Below are positions 35,268 through 44,162 of a stretch of 64,000 nucleotides of DNA, in pieces; position 1 is the first letter of the stretch, and the number at the start of each line of letters is the position of its first letter. Below the pieces are notes generated by a model. That model was not told where the DNA came from and ran no database searches. It was given only the letters and a program-made list of their open reading frames with translations. The stretch lies in the NCBI RefSeq assembly GCF_013240295.1, contig NZ_JABETK010000001.1:2262501-2326500 (forward strand), written 5' to 3'. Source of the DNA: Neoaquamicrobium sediminum (GTDB lineage Bacteria > Pseudomonadota > Alphaproteobacteria > Rhizobiales > Rhizobiaceae). The position numbers and the translations under genes were made by a program.

Positions 35268-36609
35268 GGAGCCGGGCTGGAAAGCTGACGCCGCGATCCA
35301 GGGCCTGGGGCGCACCAACCGCACCAATCAGGCACAGCCGCCGCTCTTCCGGCCGGTCGCCACTGACGTGAAGGCGGAGAAACGCTTTCTCTCCACGATC
35401 GCCCGCCGCCTCGATACCCTGGGCGCCATCACGCGCGGCCAGCGCCAGACCGGCGGTCAGGGCCTGTTCCGCGCCGAGGACAATCTCGAAAGCGCCTATG
35501 CGCGCGCCGCGCTGCGACGGCTCTATCTCCTGATCGTCGCGGGCAAGGTCCAGGGTTGTTCGCTCCAGACCTTCGAGGAGTCGACCGGCCTCAAGCTCAC
35601 CGACGCCAATGGCATCAAGGACGAGCTGCCGCCGATCACCACCTTTTTGAACCGGCTCCTGGCGCTCACCATCGATCTGCAGAACATCCTGTTCGCGCGT
35701 TTCGAGCAGCTTCTCGCGGCGCGGATCGAAGGCGCAATCGCCAGCGGCACCTATGACGTTGGACTGGAGACGCTGCGCGCCGAACGCTTCACCGTTCTCG
35801 ATCGCCAGGCCATCCACACCCATGCCGCGACGGGCGCGGTGACGACGCTGCTGACCATTGCCCAGCGCGAGCGCAACCGCCCGGTCACGCTCGATGACGC
35901 GCTCGACCATCTGGCCGATCCGCGCGCCGCGTCGCTGGTCAACGAGCGCTCCGGGCGCGCGGCGGTGCGCGTACCCACCACCAGCCTCATCAATGATGAC
36001 GGCTCGGTCGAACGGCGTGTGCGGCTGATCCAGCCGATGGAGACGACCAATGTGCCCGTTGCGATGATGGGCGATACCCATTGGGTGGAGGCAGATCGCG
36101 CCACGTTCACCAAAGCCTGGGAGGCGGAGGTCGCTTCGGTGCCCGAGTTCACCGACAGCACCATCCACATGGTCGCCGGCCTCCTGTTGCCGATCTGGAA
36201 GCGCCTGCCGAACGAGTCGACGCGCGTCTACCGGCTGCAGACCGACACCGGCGAGCGGATCATCGGCCGGCGTGTCTCGCCCGCCTGGGCCGCGACCGCC
36301 ACCACAACCGGTACGACGGCGCTCGCCCCGGACGATGCCTTCGCCGCGCTGATGGACGGCCGCACGATCCTCGACCTCGTCGAGGGACTGCAACTTCGCC
36401 GCGCCCGCGTCATGGGCGCGAACCGCATCGAGCTCACCGGCTTCACCGACACCATGCGCGACCGCCTCAAGACCTACGGCCTGTTCGGCGAGATCATCTC
36501 CTGGAAGCTGCGCCTGTTCGTTCCGACCGACATCTCCGGCACCGCGATCCTTGCCAGGCTTCTGGAGCGCTTTCCGATCGAGCGCGTCGCCGAGCGGGAG
36601 GCTGCATGA
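35268..36609 (+). pseudogene. Strawberry-notch protein, 3' part (separated by the insertion)
   Basis: The frame resumes as EPGWKADAAIQGLGRTNRTN, the SF2 motif VI region (Q-G-x-GR-x-x-R), then QPPLFRPV and the strawberry-notch C-terminal domain to LERFPIERVAEREAA. These 447 codons lack a start of their own, so this half is probably silent. The next gene (toprim) overlaps its stop (ATGATG at 36606) and could lose translational coupling through the insertion. Confidence 0.88.
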
Positions 36610-37673
36610 TGACCCGCGACGCATCCGAACTCGCACACCGTCTCGGCCAGCAGGCCGAGGCCGTGTGCCGCGAATACCTGTCTGCCGGACGGCGCGAGGG
36701 CCGCTACTGGATGGTCGGCGACGTTCGCAATACGCCAGGGCGCTCGATGTTTGTGCGCCTCGTCGGTCCGGGATCCGGCAAGGGCGCGGTGGGCAAATGG
36801 ACCGATGCCGCCACCGGCGAGCATGGCGATCTTCTAGACGTCATTCGCGAGAGCTGCGGCCTTGTCGAATTCAAGGACGTTGCCGACGAAGCACGGCGCT
36901 TCCTCGCTCTGCCACATGCGGTACCGGAACCGGCATCATCATATCGACGGAAGACGCCCGTACCGACGGGTTCGCCACTCGCAGCGAAGCGGCTGTTTTC
37001 GATGGCTCGGCCGATCACGGGCACACTTGCTGAATCGTATTTCCGTAATCGCGGCATTACGGCTTTGCACGGAACCGAAGCGTTGCGATTCCATCCGCGC
37101 TGCTATTACCGGTCCGACGAGCATGCGCCGACGGAGATCTGGCCGGCACTGATCGCCTCCGTCACCGATCTCGATGGACACCAGACGGGCGCACATCGTA
37201 CCTGGCTCGATCCGAACGGGTTTAGCGAGGCGAGGCTCGGCAAGGCGCCGATCGACACGCCGCGACGGGCAATGGGCGACCTCCTCGGCAATGCGGTGCG
37301 CTTCGGCGGGGCGGGCGAGATCATGGCCGCCGGCGAAGGCATCGAGACAATGCTGTCGCTACGATGCGTCCTGCCCGACATGCCGATGGCGGCCGCGCTC
37401 TCCGCAGCCCATCTCGCCGCCATCCTGTTTCCGGACACGCTACGCCGGCTCTACATCGTGCGCGACGACGATCCGGCGGGCGACGGCGCGCGGGATACCC
37501 TCGTCCAACGGGCAGATGCGCTCGGCATCGAGGCACGGCCGCTCTCACCGATGCTGGGCGATCTCAACGAGGATCTGCGCATGCGCGGGCTGGATGCGCT
37601 CACGGCATCGGTTCGGGTCCAACTCGCCCCGCAGGATGTCGCACGCTTTCTGAAGACCGCTCAGTTGGCCTGA
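36606..37673 (+). CDS. Toprim-domain primase-like protein
   Basis: This 355-aa product (MMTRDASELAHRLGQQAEAV) has an N-terminal region with GRREGRYWMVGDVRNTPGRS and a C-terminal toprim domain (EIMAAGEGIETMLSL, Glu at about residue 241; YIVRDDDPAGD, Asp pair at about residue 285). It resembles DnaG/P4-alpha-type primases on ICEs. It may prime lagging-strand synthesis after transfer. It overlaps the strawberry-notch stop by 4 bp. Upstream Cys ligands of a zinc finger are not evident. Confidence 0.85.
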   Translation: MMTRDASELAHRLGQQAEAVCREYLSAGRREGRYWMVGDVRNTPGRSMFVRLVGPGSGKGAVGKWTDAATGEHGDLLDVIRESCGLVEFKDVADEARRFLALPHAVPEPASSYRRKTPVPTGSPLAAKRLFSMARPITGTLAESYFRNRGITALHGTEALRFHPRCYYRSDEHAPTEIWPALIASVTDLDGHQTGAHRTWLDPNGFSEARLGKAPIDTPRRAMGDLLGNAVRFGGAGEIMAAGEGIETMLSLRCVLPDMPMAAALSAAHLAAILFPDTLRRLYIVRDDDPAGDGARDTLVQRADALGIEARPLSPMLGDLNEDLRMRGLDALTASVRVQLAPQDVARFLKTAQLA

Positions 37674-37813
37674 ACAGGAAACGGCGTGGCGGGGCCGGTG
37701 TCGCCGCCGTCACGCGCGGGCTCTCCCATCGATGTCGCAGAGGGCCGCGCCCCGGCCTTCTTCAGAGGGCGACCGGACGGCAGGCGGGCCGGTCCGGCAA
37801 CGGCTGCGGCCGA
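37674..37813. other. GC-rich gap between toprim gene and family II leader
   Basis: No gene is supported in this stretch. It is GC-rich and read-through frames exist on the plus strand, but none has a start site or a recognisable product. It forms the upstream part of an unusually long leader (324 bp) of the DUF2493 gene. Confidence 0.35.
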
Positions 37814-37895
37814 CGATTTTCCGGCGCGGCCTCTCGGCCGCTTTCCATCGCGAGGCAAAATCGCCGGCCTCCGCCATCCTCCGCTCACGCTCCGG
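37814..37895 (+). promoter_or_regulatory. Structured leader element, family II, before the DUF2493 gene
   Basis: CGATTTT (37814-37820) pairs with AAAATCG (37857-37863). Inside, GCGGCC and GGCCGC (37826-37841) form a hairpin with loop TCTC, followed by TCGCGAGGCAA. A 24-nt tail at 37872-37895 (CGCCATCCTCCGCT..., then CACGCTCCGG) recurs in the DUF736 leader with two differences. The fold is kept while the outer stem sequence differs between the copies. Confidence 0.55.
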
Positions 37896-37996
37896 CCCGT
37901 CCGCTGCCGCTCCCGGGTGCAGGACCGGACCGCCCGCCGTCTTCCGGCGCCATGAAGGCCGCGGCGGGCGCGGCCAACCGACAAGGGAGCATCACC

Positions 37997-38920
37997 ATGG
38001 CACATGAAGACGACGATATCTTCGAGCCGCACCACCAAGCCTCTCCGACCGAGCATGCACTGAGCGAACTGCAGCTCTACGGCTACCGCCACGACGGGCA
38101 CGGCCCGGACCCGCGCCTCGTCCCGGAGGACAACGTTATCGCAGGCGCTGTCTCCGACATCTTCGACGCCCTCATCGCAACCATGGCTGACACGGCACTC
38201 GATGGCGAACTCGACGATCTGCTCTGGTCGACCGTCAACATGTTCCACCGTGCCGCCGACCGGATTGAGCGCAAGCTCGACGACAACGAACAGGCGCAGA
38301 AGCGCGGGCAGCGCGAACAGGACGGCTCCGAAATCAAGGCGGTCGAACTGGAACGCCTCATCGAGACCGGACAAGGCCTAATCCAACGCCGCGACAGTCT
38401 GGAAGTTTTCCGCGACAGCGCCGCCGAACTGTATCTGCGCACGACCGGCTCCCCCTGGTCGCCACGCACCGGCTCGCAGGTGAACCATCGTGCACTGACG
38501 TCGGCGATGATCGACAGTCGCGATTTCATCGCCGAGCGCAAACGGGCCAAGCGTGAAGTGCTGTTGCCCGCAGGGCCGAAGGTCGCTGTTTCAGGTGGAG
38601 CCGACTTCAATGATCACAAGCTGATCTGGGACAAGCTCGACCAGGTCCGTGCCAAGCATCCCGACATGGTACTGATGCACGGTAAATCGCCGAAAGGCGC
38701 CGAGAAGATTGCCGCCCGGTGGGCCGATCACCGCAATGTCACCCAGATTGGTTTCGCGCCGGACTGGACGAAGCACGGCCGCGCCGCACCGTTCAAGCGC
38801 AATGACCAAATGCTTGACGTCCTGCCGATCGGGGTCATGGTCTTCCCTGGCACTGGCATTCAGGAGAACCTCGCCGACAAGGCCCGCAAGCTCGGCATTC
38901 CGGTTTGGTGGTTCGGATGA
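37997..38920 (+). CDS. DUF2493 (SLOG/YAcAr-type) domain protein
   Basis: This 307-aa product has an N-terminal helical region (about residues 1-190, with ALSELQLYGYRHDGHGPDPR). A C-terminal Rossmann-like domain shows KVAVSGGADFNDHKLIWDKL (about residues 195-214), VLMHGKSPKGAEKIAARWA and GVMVFPGTGIQENLADKARK. DUF2493 belongs to the SLOG nucleotide-binding superfamily; its task on ICEs is unknown. ATG 37997 has AAGGGAG about 8 nt upstream. It follows the family II leader. Confidence 0.85.
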   Translation: MAHEDDDIFEPHHQASPTEHALSELQLYGYRHDGHGPDPRLVPEDNVIAGAVSDIFDALIATMADTALDGELDDLLWSTVNMFHRAADRIERKLDDNEQAQKRGQREQDGSEIKAVELERLIETGQGLIQRRDSLEVFRDSAAELYLRTTGSPWSPRTGSQVNHRALTSAMIDSRDFIAERKRAKREVLLPAGPKVAVSGGADFNDHKLIWDKLDQVRAKHPDMVLMHGKSPKGAEKIAARWADHRNVTQIGFAPDWTKHGRAAPFKRNDQMLDVLPIGVMVFPGTGIQENLADKARKLGIPVWWFG

Positions 38921-39026
38921 TTCGTGGCCTATGCACGCTTGGCGGACAAATTTGCCAATACTTGCATTCGAAATCGAAGACTCCGTCTGTTTGTCTGATA
39001 TGTTCCTACTTTTTCACTGAGCGGAA

Positions 39027-39416
39027 ATGCGGATGCACAGTACAAATTATCATGACACCCTCATTACCGTATCGGCGGATTGTCCCGTGACGGCGGCATC
39101 ACCTCCGGCGAAACCTGGAACAATTGCGGGACGCCAATTCGCCCTGCTGAACGCTGCTCCTTACGAGATGACTTCGGATGAATTGCTTCTCGCTGTTGAG
39201 AACGAGCGCAAGGGTCCGGTGAGCGCTGCCACGTTCTTCTCAACGCCAAAGGCTTGCCTCCGCGCCTCGCCACTGGTGAAGAAGCATGGCTATGGCCTGC
39301 ATCACGACCGGGACGGAAGGATTGCACTAGTCCCGATGGAAAGCGAAGAATACGCACGACTCTTGGCAGCAACTTCAGTAGAAAAACTCGCCGGAATGCG
39401 CAGTTCGCGAGCCTGA
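39027..39416 (+). CDS. DUF6157-family protein
   Basis: This product of 127-129 aa reads MHSTNYHDTLITVSADCPVT at its core start (ATG 39033; ATG 39027 adds two residues and is equally near GAGCGG). ACLRASPLVKKHGYGLHHDR and IALVPMESEEYARL match the DUF6157 pattern. Function is unknown and no catalytic residue can be named. It is probably an independent cargo gene: about 100 bp separate it from the DUF2493 gene, and the upstream region is AT-richer. Confidence 0.78.
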   Translation: MRMHSTNYHDTLITVSADCPVTAASPPAKPGTIAGRQFALLNAAPYEMTSDELLLAVENERKGPVSAATFFSTPKACLRASPLVKKHGYGLHHDRDGRIALVPMESEEYARLLAATSVEKLAGMRSSRA

Positions 39417-39591
39417 CATCGCGCGGGGACGATCAGAGCTTCCGACTATCCCAGAGCATGCGGATGCTGGCCTCACGATCTGAGCAGACCTTCCTCTCGC
39501 AGCTCAACAGCGAGCGTGGTATTATTCTGAGTTGTGCCATGGTGGTGGTGGAGGCGCGACCGTTTGAATCTCATCTTACGGAGACGCCACC

Positions 39592-40029
39592 ATGATTATT
39601 GCGATTCTCGGATCCATCGCTGCAATCGGCGCCATCTGCTGGCTGCTGTTCACGCTCGCCACCTATGCCTTGCCTGCGCTCGGTGGCGTGGCGGCCGGAA
39701 TGTGGGCCTATCAGACCGGCGCAGGCCTGCCCGGCAGCGTCCTTGTCGGACTCGTCGGTGCGGCCCTTGTGTTCGGCATCGGGCAATACCTCATCCTGTT
39801 CGCCCGGCCCGTGTGGCTGAAACTCGCCACCGCGCTCGCCTTCGTCGCGCCGGCGGCGATTGCCGGCTTCCACGCCACCCACGGCATCGTCAAACATCTC
39901 ATGCCATCGGAGACCTGGCAGACCATCTTCTCCGTGATCGGCGCGGTGGCGGTCGGGATCACAGCCTTCGTTCGCGTGACCTCCATGGCCTCGACCGGAC
40001 CTGGCGGGCAGACTGCGGCCAGCGTCTGA
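39592..40029 (+). CDS. Small integral membrane protein, unknown function
   Basis: In this 145-aa product at least four hydrophobic helices can be seen: residues 3-27, 30-45, 50-73 and 80-97, with a further one near 110-125. No catalytic motif is seen. Proteins of this kind occur beside DUF736 genes on alphaproteobacterial ICEs and may sit in the inner membrane as transfer or exclusion accessories; that is inference. ATG 39592 follows ACGGAGACG. Confidence 0.7.
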   Translation: MIIAILGSIAAIGAICWLLFTLATYALPALGGVAAGMWAYQTGAGLPGSVLVGLVGAALVFGIGQYLILFARPVWLKLATALAFVAPAAIAGFHATHGIVKHLMPSETWQTIFSVIGAVAVGITAFVRVTSMASTGPGGQTAASV

Positions 40030-40429
40030 ACGCCATCGCAGGCAGGGACGGGAGGTAAGCTCTTCCACCGCGCCCCATATCGAAGCCTGAGGGAGTCGGA
40101 CATGCGGTATGCGGGACGGATCTTCAGTTTCAGTCCCGGATCGGCGCCTGCGGACGGCATGGCATAAGCTGTCCCGACTGGCGCAGCCAGAGATGCACGG
40201 GAGATGCTTGTGGAACCGTATCCGGCGGCAGCGCCGGATACGAAGCGAACTGCCTGCAGGGCAGCAGACGATTTGTGTCCCTTCGCCGGCCAAGAGAGTG
40301 AGCGCACGGTGTCGCCACTGTCTCCTTGAACGATCCCCGAGAGCCGACCGCTCCAAACGGCCTCTTCAATGGGCTGATCTGGCCGAAGACCGGCTGCGCC
40401 TCGATCGCCTATGGCACAATGGCGCCCGT
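40030..40429. other. Long leader region before DUF736, with an 11-bp perfect hairpin
   Basis: No gene is firmly supported over 400 bp. CGTATCCGGCG (40217-40227) and CGCCGGATACG (40232-40242) form a perfect 11-bp stem with loop GCAG. A short frame, ATG 40102 to TAA 40167 (21 aa, MRYAGRIFSFSPGSAPADGM then A), has a GGGAG site and could be a leader peptide or relic; evidence is weak. Confidence 0.4.
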
Positions 40430-40513
40430 CGGGTTTCTTCCCCTGCCGGCTGCGCCGCCATTCCTCGCGAGACAAGAAACCCGCCGGATCGCCATCCTCC
40501 GCTGACGCTGCGG
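40430..40513 (+). promoter_or_regulatory. Structured leader element, family II, before the DUF736 gene
   Basis: CGGGTTTCTT (40430-40439) pairs perfectly with AAGAAACCCG (40474-40483). CGGC/GCCG (40447-40457) form an inner hairpin, and TCGCGAGACAA (40465-40475) precedes the closing arm. The 24-nt tail at 40490-40513 matches the DUF2493 leader tail at 22 of 24 positions. The start codon is 97 nt further on, after AAGGAG. Confidence 0.6.
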
Positions 40514-40609
40514 TCGCACGCGATGCGCCGTCGATCGCCTCCGGCCTCTCCGATCGCCATCGAGGCCGCAATGGTGCGGGCTCGAAACCAGCGATCAAGG
40601 AGAACTACC

Positions 40610-40933
40610 ATGGCAACCATCGGCACCTTCAAGAAGTCCGGCAACGAATACACCGGCGAAATCGTCACCCTCAATGTGCAGGCCAAGAACGTCCGCATCG
40701 TCCCCGAAACCAACCACACCAGCGAGAACGCTCCCAGCCACCGCGTCCTGGTCGGCCGCGCCGAAATCGGGGCCGCCTGGTCCAAGCAGTCGAACGAGGG
40801 CCGCGACTATCTCGGCCTCAAGCTCGACGATCCGAGCTTCACCGCCCCGATCTACGCCAACCTCTTCGACGACGAGGACGGCGACGGCTACAGCCTCATC
40901 TGGTCCCGCCCCAGCCGCCGCAATGGCGACTGA
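40610..40933 (+). CDS. DUF736-family protein (first copy)
   Basis: This 107-aa product (MATIGTFKKSGNEYTGEIVT; SHRVLVGRAEIGAAWSK; LGLKLDDPSFTAPIYANLF; YSLIWSRPSRRNGD) is a typical DUF736 protein. The family is small, soluble and almost restricted to alphaproteobacterial plasmids and ICEs; function is unknown. ATG 40610 has AAGGAG about 7 nt upstream. A longer in-frame extension upstream crosses the structured leader and is not credible. A second DUF736 gene is at 55377. Confidence 0.9.
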   Translation: MATIGTFKKSGNEYTGEIVTLNVQAKNVRIVPETNHTSENAPSHRVLVGRAEIGAAWSKQSNEGRDYLGLKLDDPSFTAPIYANLFDDEDGDGYSLIWSRPSRRNGD

Positions 40934-40945
40934 ACCCGCGCGAGT

Positions 40946-40968
40946 CCCGCCCGGCAACACCGGGCGGG
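40946..40968 (+). terminator. Strong hairpin after DUF736
   Basis: CCCGCCCGG (40946-40954) and CCGGGCGGG (40960-40968) form a perfect 9-bp GC stem with a 5-nt loop, 12 bp after the stop. There is no T-run, so it may terminate weakly or protect the 3' end. Confidence 0.45.
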
Positions 40969-41019
40969 GCCAACGCCGCCGAGAACGACTAGAATAGATG
41001 GGGTATTTGGCATGCTCTT

Positions 41020-41292
41020 TCAGGCTGCCTTTGAACGGGCGGACCTTGTAAAAGGGCCGGCGATTTCGCGAAACTTCTGCCGCTGCGCCTCTGGATCGCT
41101 TGAGGATGGCTTCCGCGACACAGTCATCGGCACGATTCTGCAGGATAAGTACCTCCACTTGGGCCAAAGCGGAGTGCGGTTTCGGTCTTCAAGGCGGTCT
41201 ACATCGAAAAGCGCGATGCGCCGGGTCGGCGGATCGAGCAACGTGCCGCTCGGCTTCTTCTCCCTGACCGAGAACCTGATTATGATCGCCAT
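41020..41292 (-). CDS. Doubtful small hypothetical protein
   Basis: This is a 90-aa frame, MAIIIRFSVREKKPSGTLLD..., in a 400-bp gap between the DUF736 gene and the cytochrome gene. There is no clear ribosome-binding site and no domain. Amino-acid composition is plausible for a protein, and no better frame covers the gap. It may equally be a decayed remnant. Confidence 0.25.
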   Translation of the reverse strand: MAIIIRFSVREKKPSGTLLDPPTRRIALFDVDRLEDRNRTPLWPKWRYLSCRIVPMTVSRKPSSSDPEAQRQKFREIAGPFTRSARSKAA

Positions 41293-41341
41293 GACGATCT
41301 GGATCGCTCTGCCTAGGGTAGCTCGGCGGTCAAGGCGAGAG

Positions 41342-41803
41342 TCAGTTCGCCTGCGACACGTTCTCCTGGTAGGCCCGTTCGCGTTCCGGCCATGTGCTCT
41401 TGATGAAGTCGAGAACGGCGCGGATCTCCGCGTCGCTCAACACGTCTGCGAAGCCGGGCATGTCACTCTCGTATCCGCCACCGACGATGGCGGCGGTGCC
41501 CTCCTTGACGATGCGGAAGAGGACCTCGTCGGAATGGTGCCACGTATGGCCGGTCTCGTCATGCGGCGGTGCGGGCGATCGGCCGGAGGGAAGCTGTGTG
41601 CGCCAGTCGGGCTGGCCCTCCAGATCAGCGCCGTGGCAGGCGGCGCACTGATCCGCATAGATCTGCCGTCCTTGCGCGATGACCTCTGCCGACGCGACGG
41701 AGTTGGATGCGGTACCGGCATGATGCCAACCGGTAAAGATCGCGAGGATCACGCCTCCGACAACCAGGCCGATCCCGACAGTATTTCGGAGAGTTTTTCC
41801 CAA
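41342..41803 (-). CDS. Membrane-anchored or secreted c-type cytochrome
   Basis: This 153-aa product has a hydrophobic N-terminal helix (NTVGIGLVVGGVILAIFTGW, residues 6-25), then IYADQCAACHGADLEGQPDW with the CxxCH haem-binding motif (about residues 52-56). A later Met in ESDMPGFADVLSDAEIRAVL is the probable axial ligand. It carries electrons in the periplasm. It is transcribed away from the copper genes at the left edge of the copper cargo. Similar cytochromes occur with multicopper oxidases in such islands. Confidence 0.85.
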   Translation of the reverse strand: MGKTLRNTVGIGLVVGGVILAIFTGWHHAGTASNSVASAEVIAQGRQIYADQCAACHGADLEGQPDWRTQLPSGRSPAPPHDETGHTWHHSDEVLFRIVKEGTAAIVGGGYESDMPGFADVLSDAEIRAVLDFIKSTWPERERAYQENVSQAN

Positions 41804-41885
41804 GACGTCTGTCCCCGATCATTGCGAAATATCAGTCGCGTCCCGCCGAGACCACGTTGTGCCAGCGGTGAGGCGCGCCACGGCA

Positions 41886-41912
41886 ATAGACATTCTCGTG
41901 AGCAATGCCTAT
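41886..41912. promoter_or_regulatory. 27-bp dyad before the copper cluster
   Basis: ATAGACATT (41886-41894) and AATGCCTAT (41904-41912) are complementary at eight of nine positions with a 9-bp spacer, six bases before the ATG at 41919. It may be the operator of the rightward copper operon and/or the divergent cytochrome gene. No metal-regulator consensus is recognised. Confidence 0.35.
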
Positions 41913-41918
41913 CTTTGA

Positions 41919-42284
41919 ATGATGATCGCCCGTCTCGTCTCCATGCTAGCCATACTTGCGATCACCGTGGTGACAACGGTGGCCCCTGTGCATGCGGCGC
42001 GCATGAACATGAAATTTAGTCCGGAGCACGCGATCCACGTCGGCGAGATGATGCACTCTCCCGGCCTTGCCCAGCCGGTTTGTGAAGGTAAACAGCACTG
42101 TGGATCGGCCGATGCCGGGATGTGCGAGTTCGTCTGCGCAGGTCTTTCGGCCTTCCTGACATCGCCAGTCGGAGAATCCGGACACGCCTACGGTCCCGTC
42201 AGCCATGACTTCCCGTTCGAGGCAAGCCACGTCGGCCATCCGCCAGGACTGAACGAACGACCTCCCAAGTTCCGTCTCCTCTGA
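41919..42284 (+). CDS. Secreted Cys/His/Met-containing small protein of the copper cluster
   Basis: This 121-aa product has a signal peptide (SMLAILAITVVTTVAPVHA, cleaved near residue 26). The mature part is HAIHVGEMMHSPG with later CEGKQHC and GMCEFVC segments, so four Cys plus several His and Met could bind copper. No family is assigned. It is first in the rightward copper run, 72 bp before the multicopper oxidase. ATG 41919 lies very close to the upstream dyad, so a later ATG (41922 or 41943) is possible. Confidence 0.65.
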   Translation: MMIARLVSMLAILAITVVTTVAPVHAARMNMKFSPEHAIHVGEMMHSPGLAQPVCEGKQHCGSADAGMCEFVCAGLSAFLTSPVGESGHAYGPVSHDFPFEASHVGHPPGLNERPPKFRLL

Positions 42285-42356
42285 TCGCGCCCGGGCCGAC
42301 GCCCGCGGCGTCCCATCGGCATTGATGAACGGGACGGATGTCCCGAGGAGACGACC

Positions 42357-43895
42357 ATGAACACCCTATCGCGCCGCGGCTTTCTTGCCGCAAGTGCTGC
42401 CGCCATTGGTGCGGCGCACATGCCCCGTCTTGCCTTCGCGCAGACCGTGGCCCCAATCAGCCTCTCCGCTGCAACCCGGACGCTCGACATTAACGGGCGC
42501 GCGGCCACGGTCTTCGGTCTTGCCGGTCCCGGCGGTCAGGGGCTTGTCCTCGACCCCGGCCAGAAGTTCCGTGTCGATCTGACCAACGATCTCGACGTGG
42601 GCACGATAATCCACTGGCACGGCCAGATTCCGCCAAATGCTCAGGATGGTGTGCCCGACATGCCGATGCCGCTACTCGCGGCGGGCGAGACTCGATCCTA
42701 TGATTTCGAGGCGCGGCCGGGCACACACTGGATGCACAGCCACGTACCTACCCAGGAAATGCAGCTGCTGGCCGCGCCGCTGATCGTGCGCTCGGCCGAG
42801 GACGTCGCCGCCGACCGGCAGGAGGTCGTGATGTTCCTGCATGACTTCTCCTTCAGGGCCCCCGAGGAGGTTCTGGCGGAGATCAACGGCGGTCATGGTG
42901 GCGGGCACGGCGCAGACCATGGCGCCGGTGCAGTGCCCGATCAAGGCGCGCCCATGGAAGGCATGGGGGCGATGCAGGGCATGAATCATGGCGCCATGGG
43001 CGGCATGCCGATGGGCAACATGTCCGGTATGGGCGGGATGATGGGCATGGGCCGCCAGATGGGCGGCATGGCCATGGACCTGAACGATTACGACTGGGAC
43101 GCCTATCTCGCCAACGACCGGACCCTGTCGGACCCCGAGGTGGTGCAGGTCGAGCGTGGCGGGCGCATCCGGCTCCGGGTCATCAACGCCGCAGCGGCGA
43201 CCGTGTTCTGGATCGACACCGGCGGTGCCGAGGCGCGACTGGTCGCGGTGGACGGGCACGCCGTCCAGCCTGTCCCGGGTACGCGGTTCGGGCTGGCGAT
43301 GGGCCAGCGGCTGGATATCGAGATCGACCTGCCGAACGAAGGTGGCGCCTGGCCGATCCTCGCCCTGCGCGAAGGCGCGCGGGAGCGCACCGGCCTGATC
43401 CTCGCCACGCAGGGTGCCGAGGTCCGGCGCCTGGATGCCGTGGCTGAAACCGAGGCACCCGCGTTCGACACCGATCTTGCGCAGGAGGCGCGCCTCATCG
43501 CCCGCGATGCCTTGCCGGACCGGCAGGTGGACCGCGGCCATATGCTGATGCTGGGCGGCTCGATGCAGCCCTATGTCTGGACGATCAACGGCGCCGTCTG
43601 GGGCCAGCACCAGCCGATCATCGCGCGCAGCGGCGAGCGGGTCGTTCTGTCGTTCCACAACATGTCGATGATGGCCCACCCGATGCATCTGCACGGGCAT
43701 GTGTTCCAGGTCGTCGGCCTGAACGGGCGCCGCGTCGCCGGGGCCCTGCGCGACACGGTTCACGTGCCGCCGATGGCGATGGTCGATGTCGCCCTCGACG
43801 CCGGCGAGGCTGCGCGCTGGATGCTGCATTGCCATCACATGCCGCACCTTGCGACCGGCATGATGACCGAGTTCGCGGTCACGGCATCAGCCTGA
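42357..43895 (+). CDS. Periplasmic multicopper oxidase (CopA/CueO-like)
   Basis: This 512-aa protein has a Tat signal (SRRGFLAASAAAIGAAHMPR). Copper sites are HWHG (about residues 86-89), HWMHSH (about 124-129), HPMHLHGH (about 441-448) and HCHHMPH (about 490-496), covering type 1, 2 and 3 copper ligands. A His/Met-rich insert (about residues 183-243, e.g. GMNHGAMGGMPMGNMSGMGG) probably loads copper. It oxidises Cu(I) to the less toxic Cu(II) in the periplasm. ATG 42357 follows GAGGAGACG. Confidence 0.93.
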   Translation: MNTLSRRGFLAASAAAIGAAHMPRLAFAQTVAPISLSAATRTLDINGRAATVFGLAGPGGQGLVLDPGQKFRVDLTNDLDVGTIIHWHGQIPPNAQDGVPDMPMPLLAAGETRSYDFEARPGTHWMHSHVPTQEMQLLAAPLIVRSAEDVAADRQEVVMFLHDFSFRAPEEVLAEINGGHGGGHGADHGAGAVPDQGAPMEGMGAMQGMNHGAMGGMPMGNMSGMGGMMGMGRQMGGMAMDLNDYDWDAYLANDRTLSDPEVVQVERGGRIRLRVINAAAATVFWIDTGGAEARLVAVDGHAVQPVPGTRFGLAMGQRLDIEIDLPNEGGAWPILALREGARERTGLILATQGAEVRRLDAVAETEAPAFDTDLAQEARLIARDALPDRQVDRGHMLMLGGSMQPYVWTINGAVWGQHQPIIARSGERVVLSFHNMSMMAHPMHLHGHVFQVVGLNGRRVAGALRDTVHVPPMAMVDVALDAGEAARWMLHCHHMPHLATGMMTEFAVTASA

Positions 43896-44017
43896 CCCAG
43901 GTGGGGCGTCCGGACAGGGCGCCCCGACGTGCCGGAACCGACCCCAGCTGTCCTGCCCCATGTTGTCGTGAGGGCCGGTCAAAGGCGTACCCTACGGGTG
44001 AAAATCAGGAGGATGAG

Positions 44018-44146
44018 ATGATGAACTGGAACGACATGGGCTCCGGAATGGGTTTCGGAATGGGATTTGGCTGGCTCTTCGGCCTGCTGATCCTCGCGCT
44101 GGTGGTTTTGGCCATAGCGGCGCTGATCAAATATCTTCGAAAATAA
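44018..44146 (+). CDS. 42-aa membrane peptide
   Basis: MMNWNDMGSGMGFGMGFGWL then FGLLILALVVLAIAALIKYL forms a Met/Gly-rich head and one membrane helix with a basic end. The start is backed by AGGAGG 5 nt upstream (44007-44012). Small proteins like this, often with SHOCT-like tails, are common in copper and silver clusters and may aid metal handling at the membrane. Function is inferred from context only. Confidence 0.7.
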   Translation: MMNWNDMGSGMGFGMGFGWLFGLLILALVVLAIAALIKYLRK

Positions 44147-44162
44147 GAGAAAGGACTTCTCA

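Noticed and set aside
40109..40609. Long N-terminal extension in frame with DUF736
   Set aside because: It runs through perfect hairpins and the family II element. The DUF736 ATG at 40610 has AAGGAG and matches the family start.
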